Shown here: piece by piece, positions 34,922 to 43,611 of the stretch
How the letters are laid out: each line of letters begins with the position of its first letter
Position numbering within the stretch: the first letter of the stretch is position 1
Assembly (NCBI GenBank): GCA_020636915.1
Contig: JACJWV010000003.1
Coordinates: 124,001-188,000 of the forward strand
Direction of reading: 5' to 3'
DNA: 64,000 nt
Source of the DNA: Nocardioides sp.
GTDB lineage: Bacteria > Actinomycetota > Actinomycetes > Propionibacteriales > Nocardioidaceae
Program-made: the position numbers and the translations under genes
The notes under the pieces: model-generated
Seen by the model: the letters and a program-made list of their open reading frames with translations, nothing else
The model's database searches: none
Told to the model about the DNA's origin: nothing

Positions 34922-36163
34922 TCAGCTGCGGCGCAGGATGACGCCGGAGAGCGCGGGGACGTTGACGCTGGTCACCTGCCGGCCGTTCAGCCGGTAGTAG
35001 CCGGGGCCGACGTCGATGCTCCGAGCCTGCGTGGTCGGGTTCACCAGCGTGGTGCCGGCGGTGTAGTTGCGCCGCCAGACCCCGGTGCTCCCGACGACGT
35101 GCCGGGCCTCGGTCGGGGTGCCGATCGCGACCGTGGAGCGCGCGGTCCAGTGGTCGACGTTGGCCTCGTAGGGGACGAAGATGCTGGCGCCGGTCCGGCC
35201 GTTCCAGGTCAGCAGCCAGGTCGCCCGGTGGTAGGTCTGGATCGCGAGGTCGTCACGGTTGCTGTAGGTGATCGCCAGGAGCGGGACGTTGCGGTCGGCC
35301 AGCCACGCCGACATCTCCATCTTCCACTGCCAGTCCGCGCCGACGAACCGGGCGCCGCTGCGGTCCAGGCCCCACTTGACGAAGTACTCGTTCTCCCAGC
35401 CGGAGACGTAGTGGGTCCAGTCCTCCATGACTGCACGCCAGGTGTTCCACTCGACGGTCACGTTCGGGACCGCCATGAACCCGGCCTGCTTGATCCGACC
35501 GGCCACGTGGTCGAGGAAGGACTCGGTGGCGTCGTACATCGCCTGGTCGGTGGGGATCTGGACGGACTTGCGGTCGCCGACCGTGGGGTGGCTGAGGTAG
35601 GTCAGCGTGTCGTCCATCATCACGCCGTCCCAGTGGTACTTCCGCAGCTCGGCGAGCACGTTGTCGCCCCAGCGCTGCTGGTAGCCGGCCCGGCCGATGT
35701 CAGCCGGGTAGAGGCCGGTCCAGTCCGACCACTCGATGACGCGCCCACCGGCGTCGGTGAGCAGCCAGTTGTTCGCGGCCGCCTCCTGGTAGGTGACGCC
35801 GGTCGAGGCGATCCCGGTCGCCCACTCGACGTCCTTGCGGGTGGCGGAGACGTCCTTGTACATCAGGATCTTCAGGTTCGGGTTCTTCGCCTTCAGCGCG
35901 GGGATCCGGGCGTACTCCCAGGGCTGCAGGACCAGGTAGCCGCCCTTCCAGGCGTCGGGCGTCGCGTCGATGTCACCCGGGTCCAGGGTCAGGATGCCGG
36001 CCGAGCTCGGCGTCGTCGATCGCGACGGCGCGTGCCGCGCGGCCTGCGAGGCCGGGGCGACGAGGGTCGTGGCAGCGCAGAGTGCCACGGTGGCGGCCAG
36101 GGTGATGGCCAGGACGATCAGGGTCGTCATGCGGTTCAGGGCGTGCTGGGCAGCACGAGTCAT
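34922..36163 (-). CDS. Secreted putative glycoside hydrolase (GHL15-like)
   Basis: A 413-residue exported protein: cleavable signal (LIVLAITLAATVALCAATTLVAPASQA), then a (beta/alpha)8-like domain. Runs such as YLVLQPWEYARIPALKAKNPNLKILMYKDVSA, WDGVMMDDTLTYL and GARFVGADWQWKMEMSAWL resemble the hypothetical glycosidase family 15 (PF14885). The MMDD pair is a likely catalytic region. A short C-terminal beta domain follows. Start ATG 36163 is 8 nt after GGAGGT, preferred over the upstream ATG 36202. The gene ends at a strong hairpin. Substrate is unknown. Confidence 0.75.
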   Translation of the reverse strand: MTRAAQHALNRMTTLIVLAITLAATVALCAATTLVAPASQAARHAPSRSTTPSSAGILTLDPGDIDATPDAWKGGYLVLQPWEYARIPALKAKNPNLKILMYKDVSATRKDVEWATGIASTGVTYQEAAANNWLLTDAGGRVIEWSDWTGLYPADIGRAGYQQRWGDNVLAELRKYHWDGVMMDDTLTYLSHPTVGDRKSVQIPTDQAMYDATESFLDHVAGRIKQAGFMAVPNVTVEWNTWRAVMEDWTHYVSGWENEYFVKWGLDRSGARFVGADWQWKMEMSAWLADRNVPLLAITYSNRDDLAIQTYHRATWLLTWNGRTGASIFVPYEANVDHWTARSTVAIGTPTEARHVVGSTGVWRRNYTAGTTLVNPTTQARSIDVGPGYYRLNGRQVTSVNVPALSGVILRRS

Positions 36164-36439
36164 CGAGAGCACCTCCGGGGGAAAGCCGTGCCTCATGGAC
36201 ATCGGCCGCGTCGTGCCGGCAGTTGAGGACTCGCTCTGGGGAACTGCCGGGATCTTGTGCTTCGACGCTATGGATCCGGCGGGGTACTTCCTCAGGGTCG
36301 CTGGGCCAGCGCGCGGAGGGCGGGAGCCCTTGCTCTCATAGGCGTTTCAGGGTCGGCGCGGTGGACCAGAGGTCCCGCCACCGGGACCGGAGGTGCGGTG
36401 GTCCCGGGACCTTTGTCACCCGAAAGGGTGAGATGCGTC

Positions 36440-36892
36440 TCAGGGTCGCGGGTCGGCGGCACGGGCGGCGACGTCGGCGTCGCTGCAGAAGCCGGTGAGC
36501 CGGCGCTGGAGGCAGAGCAACCCGAGCAGCCGGCCGTCCGCGTCGACGACCGCGACCCGCCGCCGGCCACCCGCCACCAGGAGCTGGCGGGCGTCCTCGG
36601 CCGGCACGTCGGGCGCGATCGTCCGGCCGGCGAGGACGGCGTACCGGAGGGCGGGCTCCGCGACGTCCGCTTCCTCGCGGAGGACGGGGAGGTCGCCGCG
36701 CACCAGGGTGCCGAGCAACCGGCCGGCATCGGTGACCAGGAGCATGTGGACGTGGTCGTCGCCGAACGCCGCGCGCGCCTGGCCCACCGTGAGCGTCGGC
36801 GGCAGCGTCTTGGGCAACCGGACGACGACGTCACCGACCGTGCGACCGAGCAGACCGGTCAGGTCGAGGGCATCGGAGCGGGTGTCGGACAT
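36440..36892 (-). CDS. Two-CBS-domain protein
   Basis: A 150-residue protein with two CBS motifs: TLPPTLTVGQARAAFGDDHVHMLLVTDAGRLLGTLVRGDL and IAPDVPAEDARQLLVAGGRRRVAVVDADGRLLGLL. CBS pairs bind adenine nucleotides and regulate partner proteins, or act alone as energy sensors. No catalytic domain is attached. The gene is divergent from the hemerythrin gene across a spacer with a perfect 12-bp palindrome. Confidence 0.88.
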   Translation of the reverse strand: MSDTRSDALDLTGLLGRTVGDVVVRLPKTLPPTLTVGQARAAFGDDHVHMLLVTDAGRLLGTLVRGDLPVLREEADVAEPALRYAVLAGRTIAPDVPAEDARQLLVAGGRRRVAVVDADGRLLGLLCLQRRLTGFCSDADVAARAADPRP

Positions 36893-36930
36893 CGGGGCCT
36901 TCCGTCCTGGCGATCGTACGTGGAGGTGTG

Positions 36931-36958
36931 CCCCCTCGGCGCGGGGGCGCCGAGGGGG
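36931..36958. promoter_or_regulatory. Perfect 12-bp palindrome in a divergent promoter region
   Basis: CCCCCTCGGCGC (36931-36942) is exactly complementary to 36947-36958 with a GGGG loop. It sits between the start codons of the CBS gene (36892, minus) and hemerythrin gene (37026, plus). Being in a divergent spacer it is not a normal terminator; it may be a leader hairpin or an operator. Confidence 0.5.
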
Positions 36959-37025
36959 CGGGTCGTCCTGTCGGACCTGGACCCTGGTCCGGGTCAGGAC
37001 GGCTTGCGACGTTGACTCCCATCAC

Positions 37026-37478
37026 ATGTGCGAACACTGCGGATGCCGAGGTGTCGAGCCGATCACCGACCTGATGGACGAGCACCTCGAGCTGCTCGAC
37101 CTCGCCGGCGACGTACGCCGGCTGCACGATGCCGGGCACGTCGACGCCGCCTGGGCACGGATGGCCGTGCTCGCCCACCTGCTCGACCGGCACGTGCGGC
37201 GCGAGGAGGCCGGGGTCTTCGCCGCCCTGCGGGAGCAGGGCGACTTCGCCGAGGCGGTGGTCGACCTCGAGACCGAGCACGCGACCTTCGACGAGGCGAT
37301 CAGCGACCTCGACCGCACCTCCCCCACCCTGCGTGCCCACCTCGAACGGCTCTTCACCGACCTCACCGAGCACATCGACAAGGAGAACCTCGGCGTCTTC
37401 CCCGTCGCCGTCGTCACCCTCGGCGCCCGCGGTTGGGACATCGTCGCCCGGGCGCACGAGGAATCTCCACAGCGCTAG
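37026..37478 (+). CDS. Hemerythrin-domain protein with N-terminal CxxCxC
   Basis: The 150-residue protein starts MCEHCGCRG, a cysteine motif characteristic of one actinobacterial hemerythrin group, followed by the four-helix hemerythrin-like domain. Candidate di-iron ligands are in MDEHLELLD, LLDRHVRREEAG, ETEHATFDEA and LTEHIDKENLGVFP. Such proteins bind oxygen or sense oxidative stress; the Cys cluster could bind a metal. It has no clear Shine-Dalgarno. Adjacent to the CBS gene in the opposite direction. Confidence 0.88.
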   Translation: MCEHCGCRGVEPITDLMDEHLELLDLAGDVRRLHDAGHVDAAWARMAVLAHLLDRHVRREEAGVFAALREQGDFAEAVVDLETEHATFDEAISDLDRTSPTLRAHLERLFTDLTEHIDKENLGVFPVAVVTLGARGWDIVARAHEESPQR

Positions 37479-37483
37479 CTGGC

Positions 37484-37620
37484 GGCGCTTCGGGTCGGCG
37501 CTGACGGTCTGGTGGTCGAGCTCGTCGAGACCCCGGTGGTGTCGCCTGGGCGGTGGCTGCCCGCGGGCTGCGGGTCTGTCTCGGGTGACGACCGACAGCC
37601 GGCTACGGGAAGGTGCGCCC
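37484..37620 (+). repeat. HNH-flanking repeat, left copy (R1)
   Basis: About 137 bp with segments TGGTGGTCGAGCTCGTCGAG, CGGGCTGCGGG, CTGTCTCGGG and CCGGCTACGGGA. The reverse complement of each occurs in the same order in the two copies beyond the HNH gene (39257-39392 and 39404-39525), so the HNH gene is flanked by inverted repeats. Confidence 0.75.
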
Positions 37621-37675
37621 GGGCTGACGCTGGATCCCGGCCTGCGGCTCACGGCTCACGGCTCACGGCCGGGAC

Positions 37676-37715
37676 GTCATCAGGAACGAGCAACCGTCGC
37701 CACGATCCTGATGAC
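37676..37715. repeat. 40-nt hairpin element, copy 1
   Basis: Begins GTCATCAGGA and ends with the exact complement TCCTGATGAC, giving a 10-bp stem and a 20-nt loop (ACGAGCAACCGTCGCCACGA). A second copy at 53395-53434 matches 37 of 40 positions, including nearly the whole loop. It lies downstream of the HNH gene's stop. Three tandem copies of a 7-bp GGCTCAC repeat precede it. Confidence 0.7.
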
Positions 37716-37850
37716 CTCCCGCGTCCGAAGGGCGAGGGGCTCGAGGACCACGGGTCCTGGTCGGGGCGCGAGGTCGTCGTTCTTGCGACCCGGCATGGTG
37801 CGGGCACGGGTGCGTCCCCGCCGGCGCGGTGGTGGCCGGCGGGGCGGGGG

Positions 37851-39143
37851 TCAGCCGGGATGTCGCCGGATGCTCGGGTCGGTGCTCGGGCCGGAGTCGG
37901 TGTAGGTGTAGCCGAGCGGGCTGGTCCAGGTGAACCCGGTGACCGGGTCGTAGTCGTAGGTCCAGTCCGTGAACGTCTTGAGGCGGTGGTGACCGCGGCA
38001 GGGCGGGAACAGGTTCGACGACACCGTCTTCCCTTCCGGCCACTCCTGGCGGTGGTCCAGGTCCGACCCGTGCTGCTCGCCGGTGCCGGCCGGATCCGTC
38101 CGCTTCTTCCGCTTCTTCGCCCGGTAGCCGGGCCTGGAGGGGCGGTGGCAGCCGGGGAACGGGCACTCAGGGTGGCGGAGCTTGACCTGCTCGACCATCC
38201 GGTCCGTGGGGGCGTACGACTCGGTGGACATCTCCTCAGCCAGGTCGATCACCGGGCGGATCGTGACCTTCGTGCCCGCCCGGGTGCACCACTCCTGCAC
38301 TTGTTCGACGGTGGTGGTCGACCGGGTGTTGTCCACGTCGGCCATGGCCTGGCCGGGGCGGGTGTGCACGAACACCATCACCCCCGGCGCTGACCCCTCC
38401 TCACCCGCATCGCCGTGCCGGCCGCCGAGCATCCCCAGGACCATCGACCGACGCACCTGCAACGGGATCGCCGGGTCCATCCCCGCGGCCTGGGTGGCGA
38501 CGTAGTCCTCGAACGCGACCGCGTCGGGGACGTCGGCCATCGCGGTGATCGGGACCAGCCCGTCGTAGGTCATCGCCCCCAGGTGGACCTTCACGTGACG
38601 CTTCTCCGCGGCCTCGGCGCGGCGGCGTTCGGTCTCGACCGGGTCGTGCTCCTTGCGGGCCTTCTCCACCTGCCGGTCGATCTCCGCGTATGAGCACCGG
38701 GCGGCGACGAAGTACAGGGCCCGATCGACGGCCGCCGCACCCTCCGGCGGGAGGCTCATGGTGGCTTGGGCGATCCGCCGCGCCTTCCACACCGCCACCT
38801 CCCCGGCCAGCACCCGCCCCCAGGTCCGCGGGAGCCGATACGCCAGCTCCACCGCGTCCCCCAGGTAGCGGCGACCCGAGTCGGTGGAGTGCCCGATCGC
38901 GAGGGCGAACTCCGCGACCGCGCCCTCGTCGACCGTGGGGGCACCGTCGCCGGCGATCTCCAGCTCCCGCATCCCCCACTCGACGCTGGTGTCGACCTCC
39001 TCGCCGGGGTGCAGCCGGACCCACTCCACGGCGAGCTGGAGCTTGCGGATCGCGGCACCGGTCTCGATCTCGTGCTCGTGGATCGCGGCCGCGATCACCT
39101 GCTCGGCGGATGTCTCGCCGGCAGTGGTCGCGGTGGTGGTCAT
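37851..39143 (-). CDS. DUF222/HNH endonuclease-family protein
   Basis: A 430-residue protein with an N-terminal DUF222 domain (helical, about residues 1-300) and a C-terminal HNH nuclease motif. The zinc/HNH ligands are seen in HPECPFPGCHRPSRPG, DLDHRQEWPEG (first His), SSNLFPPCRGHHRLKT (Asn and last His). This architecture is abundant in actinobacteria, often in many copies per genome and usually beside repeats. Start ATG 39143 is preferred over the upstream ATG 39236, because the latter adds non-conserved residues. Flanked by inverted repeats, it may be mobile or domesticated. Confidence 0.92.
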   Translation of the reverse strand: MTTTATTAGETSAEQVIAAAIHEHEIETGAAIRKLQLAVEWVRLHPGEEVDTSVEWGMRELEIAGDGAPTVDEGAVAEFALAIGHSTDSGRRYLGDAVELAYRLPRTWGRVLAGEVAVWKARRIAQATMSLPPEGAAAVDRALYFVAARCSYAEIDRQVEKARKEHDPVETERRRAEAAEKRHVKVHLGAMTYDGLVPITAMADVPDAVAFEDYVATQAAGMDPAIPLQVRRSMVLGMLGGRHGDAGEEGSAPGVMVFVHTRPGQAMADVDNTRSTTTVEQVQEWCTRAGTKVTIRPVIDLAEEMSTESYAPTDRMVEQVKLRHPECPFPGCHRPSRPGYRAKKRKKRTDPAGTGEQHGSDLDHRQEWPEGKTVSSNLFPPCRGHHRLKTFTDWTYDYDPVTGFTWTSPLGYTYTDSGPSTDPSIRRHPG

Positions 39144-39256
39144 GGGTCTACTCAAGCACTCGCCACCGACACTGAAGATGCTCAGAACCCCCTTGTCCAC
39201 AGGGCTCTGAGCATCGTGAAGGTGAAGATTCGGCACCGCGGATCGACCGGCCGCCT

Positions 39257-39392
39257 AGCGAAGCGGACCTCTCCCGTAGCCGGCCTGTCGGTCGCAACCC
39301 GAGACAAGCCCGCAGCCCGCCGGCACCAGCGCCCCGGGCAGGCTGCGGGGGTCTCGACAAGCTCGACCACCGGAGCCGACCGCAAAGCCGGG
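39257..39392 (-). repeat. HNH-flanking repeat, right copy 1 (R2)
   Basis: Inverted relative to R1 at 37484. Its first ~56 bp are identical to those of the neighbouring copy R3, offset by 147 bp. It begins just upstream of the HNH gene start (39143). Confidence 0.75.
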
Positions 39393-39403
39393 AAACAGCG
39401 CCG

Positions 39404-39525
39404 AGCGAAGCGGACCTCTCCCGTAGCCGGCCTGTCGGTCGCAACCCGAGACAAGCCCGAAGCATGCCGACAGTCACCGCCCCACGCGACCTGCGCGGGT
39501 CTCGGCAAGCTCGACCACCTAGACG
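39404..39525 (-). repeat. HNH-flanking repeat, right copy 2 (R3)
   Basis: Tandem partner of R2, same orientation. The distal half (AAGCATGCCGACAGTCACCG) diverges from R2, but the TCTCGGCAAGCTCGACCACC end is recognisable. It abuts the 3' end of the lipoprotein gene. Confidence 0.75.
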
Positions 39526-39534
39526 GCAGCGAGG

Positions 39535-40335
39535 CTAGGGGAGCTTGTCGACGGCGGTGGTGACGAACGTGCCGATGTTTTCGGTCGTGAAGGCGGGCTC
39601 GACACCCTCGCCCATCACGATGTCGACGACCTGCAGGTCCATCAGGACCGAGCCCTGTCGCACCAGGGAGTTGTGCAGCAACCACTGCGCCCCACCCCCG
39701 GCCTCCTCCATGGTCGTGAGGTCGCCGTAGCGGTCGTCGCCCACGTCGGGGACGGTCATCGGCCCGGTCGTGCCGGGCCCCTCCTCGCCGGCGGGGATCG
39801 GTCCTTGGCAGGCCTGCATGCCGTCGCGCAGCGCCTCGAACGTGGACTCGACCTCGGCCGGGTCCCCGGACATGAGGAACTGCTGGACGAAGATCATGTG
39901 GCCCACGCGGTCACCCGGGGCCATGTCGATGGGGTCCGTCTCGGACTGGTCGAGCTGTCGGAACGCCTGCCAGTGCAGCGCCTCGGCGGCCGAGCGCGAC
40001 TCTGCGCTGGCGTCGTCACAGAGCTCGATCCTGGGGAGCATCTTCTGCTGCTCCTCGGTCACGACACCGGGAACCGCGGCTTGGCTGTCCGGCGGCACGT
40101 TCACGGTCCACTGGCCCTCGTAGTCGTCGGGCCTCACCAGGACCGCGGCCAGCTGCTCGGGTGTCAGCACCGCCGCCTGGGACGCCGACGACACGGCACT
40201 CGGCGAGGCCGAGGACGAAGCCGAGGACGAGGGCGAGGACGAGGGCGAGGCCGACTCGGAGCCACCTCCTGCGCAGGCACCCAGGAGCAGGATCGCTGCC
40301 CCGGTCAGCGCCAGCAGGGAACGAGCGTCACTCAC
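39535..40335 (-). CDS. Putative lipoprotein of unknown function
   Basis: A 266-residue exported protein: a signal peptide with lipobox LLGAC (cleavage before Cys), a Ser/Ala/Pro linker of about 30 residues (SPSSSPSSSASSSAS), and a globular domain beginning VLTPEQLAAVLVRPDDYEGQWTVNVPP. The domain (also IELCDDASAESRSAAEALHWQAFRQL) recalls the PknH-sensor-like lipoprotein domains of actinobacteria, but I am not certain. GTG 40335 is chosen because it gives a standard signal. Upstream ATG 40368 is possible. Confidence 0.75.
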   Translation of the reverse strand: MSDARSLLALTGAAILLLGACAGGGSESASPSSSPSSSASSSASPSAVSSASQAAVLTPEQLAAVLVRPDDYEGQWTVNVPPDSQAAVPGVVTEEQQKMLPRIELCDDASAESRSAAEALHWQAFRQLDQSETDPIDMAPGDRVGHMIFVQQFLMSGDPAEVESTFEALRDGMQACQGPIPAGEEGPGTTGPMTVPDVGDDRYGDLTTMEEAGGGAQWLLHNSLVRQGSVLMDLQVVDIVMGEGVEPAFTTENIGTFVTTAVDKLP

Positions 40336-40482
40336 GTGGCGCCCCGCACACGGCCGGCCGTTCCCCACGCCACCAACGTCTCGCGCACCGTGCGCACCGG
40401 GCAGGGGCGAACGTCCCCGAATGGGAGGGCACTCACACCTTCGGCCTCGAAGGCCGGTGCCCGTGCCCTCCGGACGCGGCGG

Positions 40483-41187
40483 TCAGTCCTCCGGCGGCGC
40501 CAGCCGCAGCAGGCAGGCGCCGGGCTCGACGAAGGAGAAGAGCTCGATGCCGTCCGTGCCGGCGCCGTACTCCGCGAGCACACCCCTCGCGACGCCGAGG
40601 TGGACCGAGCAGACGACGCCCGGCTGCTCGTACGCAGCCTGGAGGAGCGGGCACCGGGTGAGCCGCAGCTCGCGCACGTCCTCGTCCGGCTCCGGCGCGA
40701 AGCCCATGTCGTCGAAGAGCTCGGTGACCTTCTCCCGCGCGGCCCGGGGTTCCTCGGAGACGGGCTCCCCTGCCTCGCGAGCGAGGCGCTGGCCCCACTC
40801 CTCGCCCGCCTCCCGCGCGGCCTCCTCGGGGCGCGGGCTGGTGCGGGCGATCACGGCGGCGAGGGTGGCCGCCAGGCCGGCGTACTCCGGGCGGGGGTCG
40901 TCCCAGCTGCGGTGGGTGGCCGTGTAGAGCCACCCGGGGCGACCGCGCCCCGTGGCCGGCGCCTGCTGACGGGTGACCAGGCCGACGCGCTGCAGGCCGT
41001 CGAGGTGCTCACGCAGCGTGTTGGCATGGAGGCCGGTCATCGAGATCAGCGCCGGGATCCCGGTCGGCTGCGGCTGCGCCTGCAGGGTCTCCAGCAGCGC
41101 TGCGCGGGTCGGGGACAGCCGGCGTCCGCTCGGCGTCCGCGCCGGGCGCGGTCCCCGCGGGGGAGGGCTCGCGTCGGGATTTTCCAC
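40483..41187 (-). CDS. HTH transcriptional regulator with C-terminal cysteines (SufR/ArsR-like)
   Basis: A 234-residue DNA-binding protein. The N-terminal winged helix (PTRAALLETLQAQPQPTGIPALISMTGLHANTLREHLDGLQRVGLVTRQ) is followed by a C-terminal part with three cysteines (RCPLLQAAYEQPGVVCSVHLG and GACLLRL) spaced rather like Fe-S-binding SufR-type regulators. Whether a cluster binds is unknown. It is divergent from plsB across about 150 bp and could regulate that operon. Confidence 0.8.
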   Translation of the reverse strand: MENPDASPPPRGPRPARTPSGRRLSPTRAALLETLQAQPQPTGIPALISMTGLHANTLREHLDGLQRVGLVTRQQAPATGRGRPGWLYTATHRSWDDPRPEYAGLAATLAAVIARTSPRPEEAAREAGEEWGQRLAREAGEPVSEEPRAAREKVTELFDDMGFAPEPDEDVRELRLTRCPLLQAAYEQPGVVCSVHLGVARGVLAEYGAGTDGIELFSFVEPGACLLRLAPPED

Positions 41188-41340
41188 GGAGCCATTGTCA
41201 CTAAAGACGGCGGTTCTGTCAGCCGGTCGCGACGACCGCTCGAACCCGACCGCCTCGACGAGCCCGTCGTGGCTGGACGGGCCATTGTGCCGCGCGGCCC
41301 GTCACGGTTGGGTGAGGATCCTCACAGGAGGTGGGAAGCC

Positions 41341-43611
41341 GTGGACGTGACGGGGGCAGAGCCGCAGGACGCGATCGTCCTCGCCGAGACGCGCACACCG
41401 TTCGAGCGCCGCGCGGTGCAGGAGTGGGCGGCACGGACCCACCCCGGCGTACCGGTGTGCGACCTCGCTGACGCCGACGTGGCCGGCCTGACGCCTCGCA
41501 CGGCGCTCATCCCGGCGCGGGTCGTGTGGCTGCCGGCCGTCCGGGGCGGCGAACGCCGGGTGACCATGACCGACCTGCTGGTGCTCACCAACCCGCACCG
41601 ACCCCGCGCCGCGGCCCAGGCCCGGATCGGCGCCCGGTCCCCCGACCGGGTGCGCGTCGTCGCCGGTGAGTCCGCGACGATCGAGGAGCTGCGCGAGCGC
41701 TACGACCACGCCGCCGCGGACGACGTCCCCTTCGCCGACTGGGTGGGCGTGCAGGCGACGCTGTCGGCCGAACGGGCCGAGCGTCAGGTGATCGGCGACC
41801 GCTACAAGGTCCCGCGCCTGGTGGCCCAGCAGATCTCCTCCAGCGCACGGTTCCGCGCGGGCGCCGCGGCCCTCGCGGAGTCGCTCGGCCGCCCCGAGCC
41901 CCAGGTCGTCCAGGAGGCCACGGACAAGCTGTCGACCTTCGTCGCGACCCAGAGCCGGCTGATGGCCGACCTGTTCGCCTCGATGCTCAGCCTGATGCAC
42001 GAGCGGACCTGGACGGTGTCGGTCGACCTGGCCACCCTCGACGGCCTGCGCCAGCTCAACAAGAACGCGGCCCTGATCTTCCTGCCGTCGCACCGCTCCT
42101 ACGTCGACCCGCTCGTGCTCGCGGCGGTCCTGCGCCGGCACGACTTCCCTCCCAACCACGTGCTCGGTGGCGCGAACCTCCGGATCTGGCCACTGAGCAG
42201 CATCGCGCGCCGGTCCGGCACGATCTTCATCCGCCGCAAGTTCGGCGACGACCCGGTCTACAAGTTCGCGATGCGCTCCTACCTGGCCCACCTGGTCGAG
42301 AAGCGCTTCAACCTCGAGTGGTACATCGAGGGCGGCCGCAGCCGCACCGGCAAGCTGCGCAAGCCGATGCTGGGCCTGCTCTCGTACGTCGTCGACGCCA
42401 CCGAGCAGATCCCCGACGCGGAGGTGATGGTGGTCCCGACCTCCATCGTCTACGACCAGCTGAACGAGGTCGGGGCCATGGCACAGGAGGTCGCCGGCGG
42501 CGCCAAGAAGGCCGAGGGCCTCGGCTGGCTGGTCTCCTACGTCAACGCGCAGCGCAAGCTCAGCCTCGGCACCGCGCGGGTGCGCTTCGGCGAGCCGTTC
42601 TCCTTGCGCGAGGCGCTCGCCGAGGCCGGCGAGGGTCGGGCGCGGCTGGAGAAGGTCGCCTTCCGGGTGATGGACAGCATCAACGCCGCCACCCCGATCT
42701 CCGCCACGTCGCTGGCGACCTTCGCGCTGCTCGGCGCCGAGGAGCGCGCCTTCACCGAGGGCGAGATCGAGGAGATCGTCACCCCGCTGCTGGACTACAT
42801 CGACCGCCGTCGGCTCCCCGGGCCCGATCCGGCCCTGCTGCGCGGCCTCGGGCTGCGCCGTACCCTCGGCGAGCTCACCGCCGCCGGCGTCCTCGACCTC
42901 TACGACGGCGGCACCGACCCCGTCTGGTCCGTCGCCGCCGGCAACCACGTGGTTGCCGCCTACTACCGCAACGGCGCGCTCCACCACCTGGTCAACCGCG
43001 CGATCGTGGAGCTCGCGATGCTCGCGGCGTCCAGCGGCGAGCTCGCCCCGGTCGCGGCGGTGGACGGCGACGGGGGCGACGACCTGCTCGCGGCCTCGCA
43101 GGCCGAGGCGCTGCGGATCCGCGACCTGCTGAAGTTCGAGTTCTTCTTCCCGCCCAAGGAGCCCTTCCTCCACCTGCTGGGCGCCGAGCTCGACCTGATC
43201 GCCCCGGAGTGGCGCACGGTCGAGCCGAGCGTGGAGTGGGTGCGCGCGACGCTGCTCCAGCACGCCGGCGAGCTGATGGCCCGGCGGACGCTCCAGCCCT
43301 TCTTCGACGCCCAGCTCGTGGTCGCCGAGCAGCTGGTCTCCCTGGGCGAGGAGCCCGCGGAGAAGGAGGCGTTCCTCGACGCCTGTCTCGGCTACGGGCA
43401 CCAGCTGGCGCTCCAGGGACGCGTCAAGGCGCGCGACTCGGTCTCCAAGGAGCTCTACGCCGCAGCGTTCGAGCTCGCCGGCAACCGCGGCCTCGTCGAG
43501 ACCGGGGCGGCGGACCTGCGCTCGGAGCGGGAGGCGTTCCTGGCCGAGGTGGTGGAGCTGCGCAGCCGGCTCGCCCTCCTCGCCGCGATCGAGGAGGAGG
43601 CCCACGCATGA
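41341..43611 (+). CDS. plsB: Glycerol-3-phosphate acyltransferase, PlsB-like
   Basis: A 756-residue acyltransferase that transfers fatty acyl to sn-glycerol 3-phosphate. The catalytic HX4D motif is in FLPSHRSYVDPL; further signatures are GTIFIRRKFGDDP, WYIEGGRSRTGK and MVVPTSIVYD. Length fits PlsB. The frame is open for a long way upstream, but GTG 41341 follows AGGAGG (8 nt) and gives a sensible N-terminus. It is coupled to the HAD-PlsC gene by ATGA. Compare the M. tuberculosis plsB2-plsC-Rv2484c order. Confidence 0.93.
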   Translation: MDVTGAEPQDAIVLAETRTPFERRAVQEWAARTHPGVPVCDLADADVAGLTPRTALIPARVVWLPAVRGGERRVTMTDLLVLTNPHRPRAAAQARIGARSPDRVRVVAGESATIEELRERYDHAAADDVPFADWVGVQATLSAERAERQVIGDRYKVPRLVAQQISSSARFRAGAAALAESLGRPEPQVVQEATDKLSTFVATQSRLMADLFASMLSLMHERTWTVSVDLATLDGLRQLNKNAALIFLPSHRSYVDPLVLAAVLRRHDFPPNHVLGGANLRIWPLSSIARRSGTIFIRRKFGDDPVYKFAMRSYLAHLVEKRFNLEWYIEGGRSRTGKLRKPMLGLLSYVVDATEQIPDAEVMVVPTSIVYDQLNEVGAMAQEVAGGAKKAEGLGWLVSYVNAQRKLSLGTARVRFGEPFSLREALAEAGEGRARLEKVAFRVMDSINAATPISATSLATFALLGAEERAFTEGEIEEIVTPLLDYIDRRRLPGPDPALLRGLGLRRTLGELTAAGVLDLYDGGTDPVWSVAAGNHVVAAYYRNGALHHLVNRAIVELAMLAASSGELAPVAAVDGDGGDDLLAASQAEALRIRDLLKFEFFFPPKEPFLHLLGAELDLIAPEWRTVEPSVEWVRATLLQHAGELMARRTLQPFFDAQLVVAEQLVSLGEEPAEKEAFLDACLGYGHQLALQGRVKARDSVSKELYAAAFELAGNRGLVETGAADLRSEREAFLAEVVELRSRLALLAAIEEEAHA

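Noticed and set aside
37645..37670. Triplicated CGGCTCA-type heptamers as an operator array
   Set aside because: Short simple repeat beside the hairpin element, downstream of a gene; no promoter context supports a regulatory role.
39673..41340. Upstream in-frame extension of plsB by about 550 codons
   Set aside because: It runs antisense through the lipoprotein and HTH genes and is low-complexity; the real start is GTG 41341 with AGGAGG.
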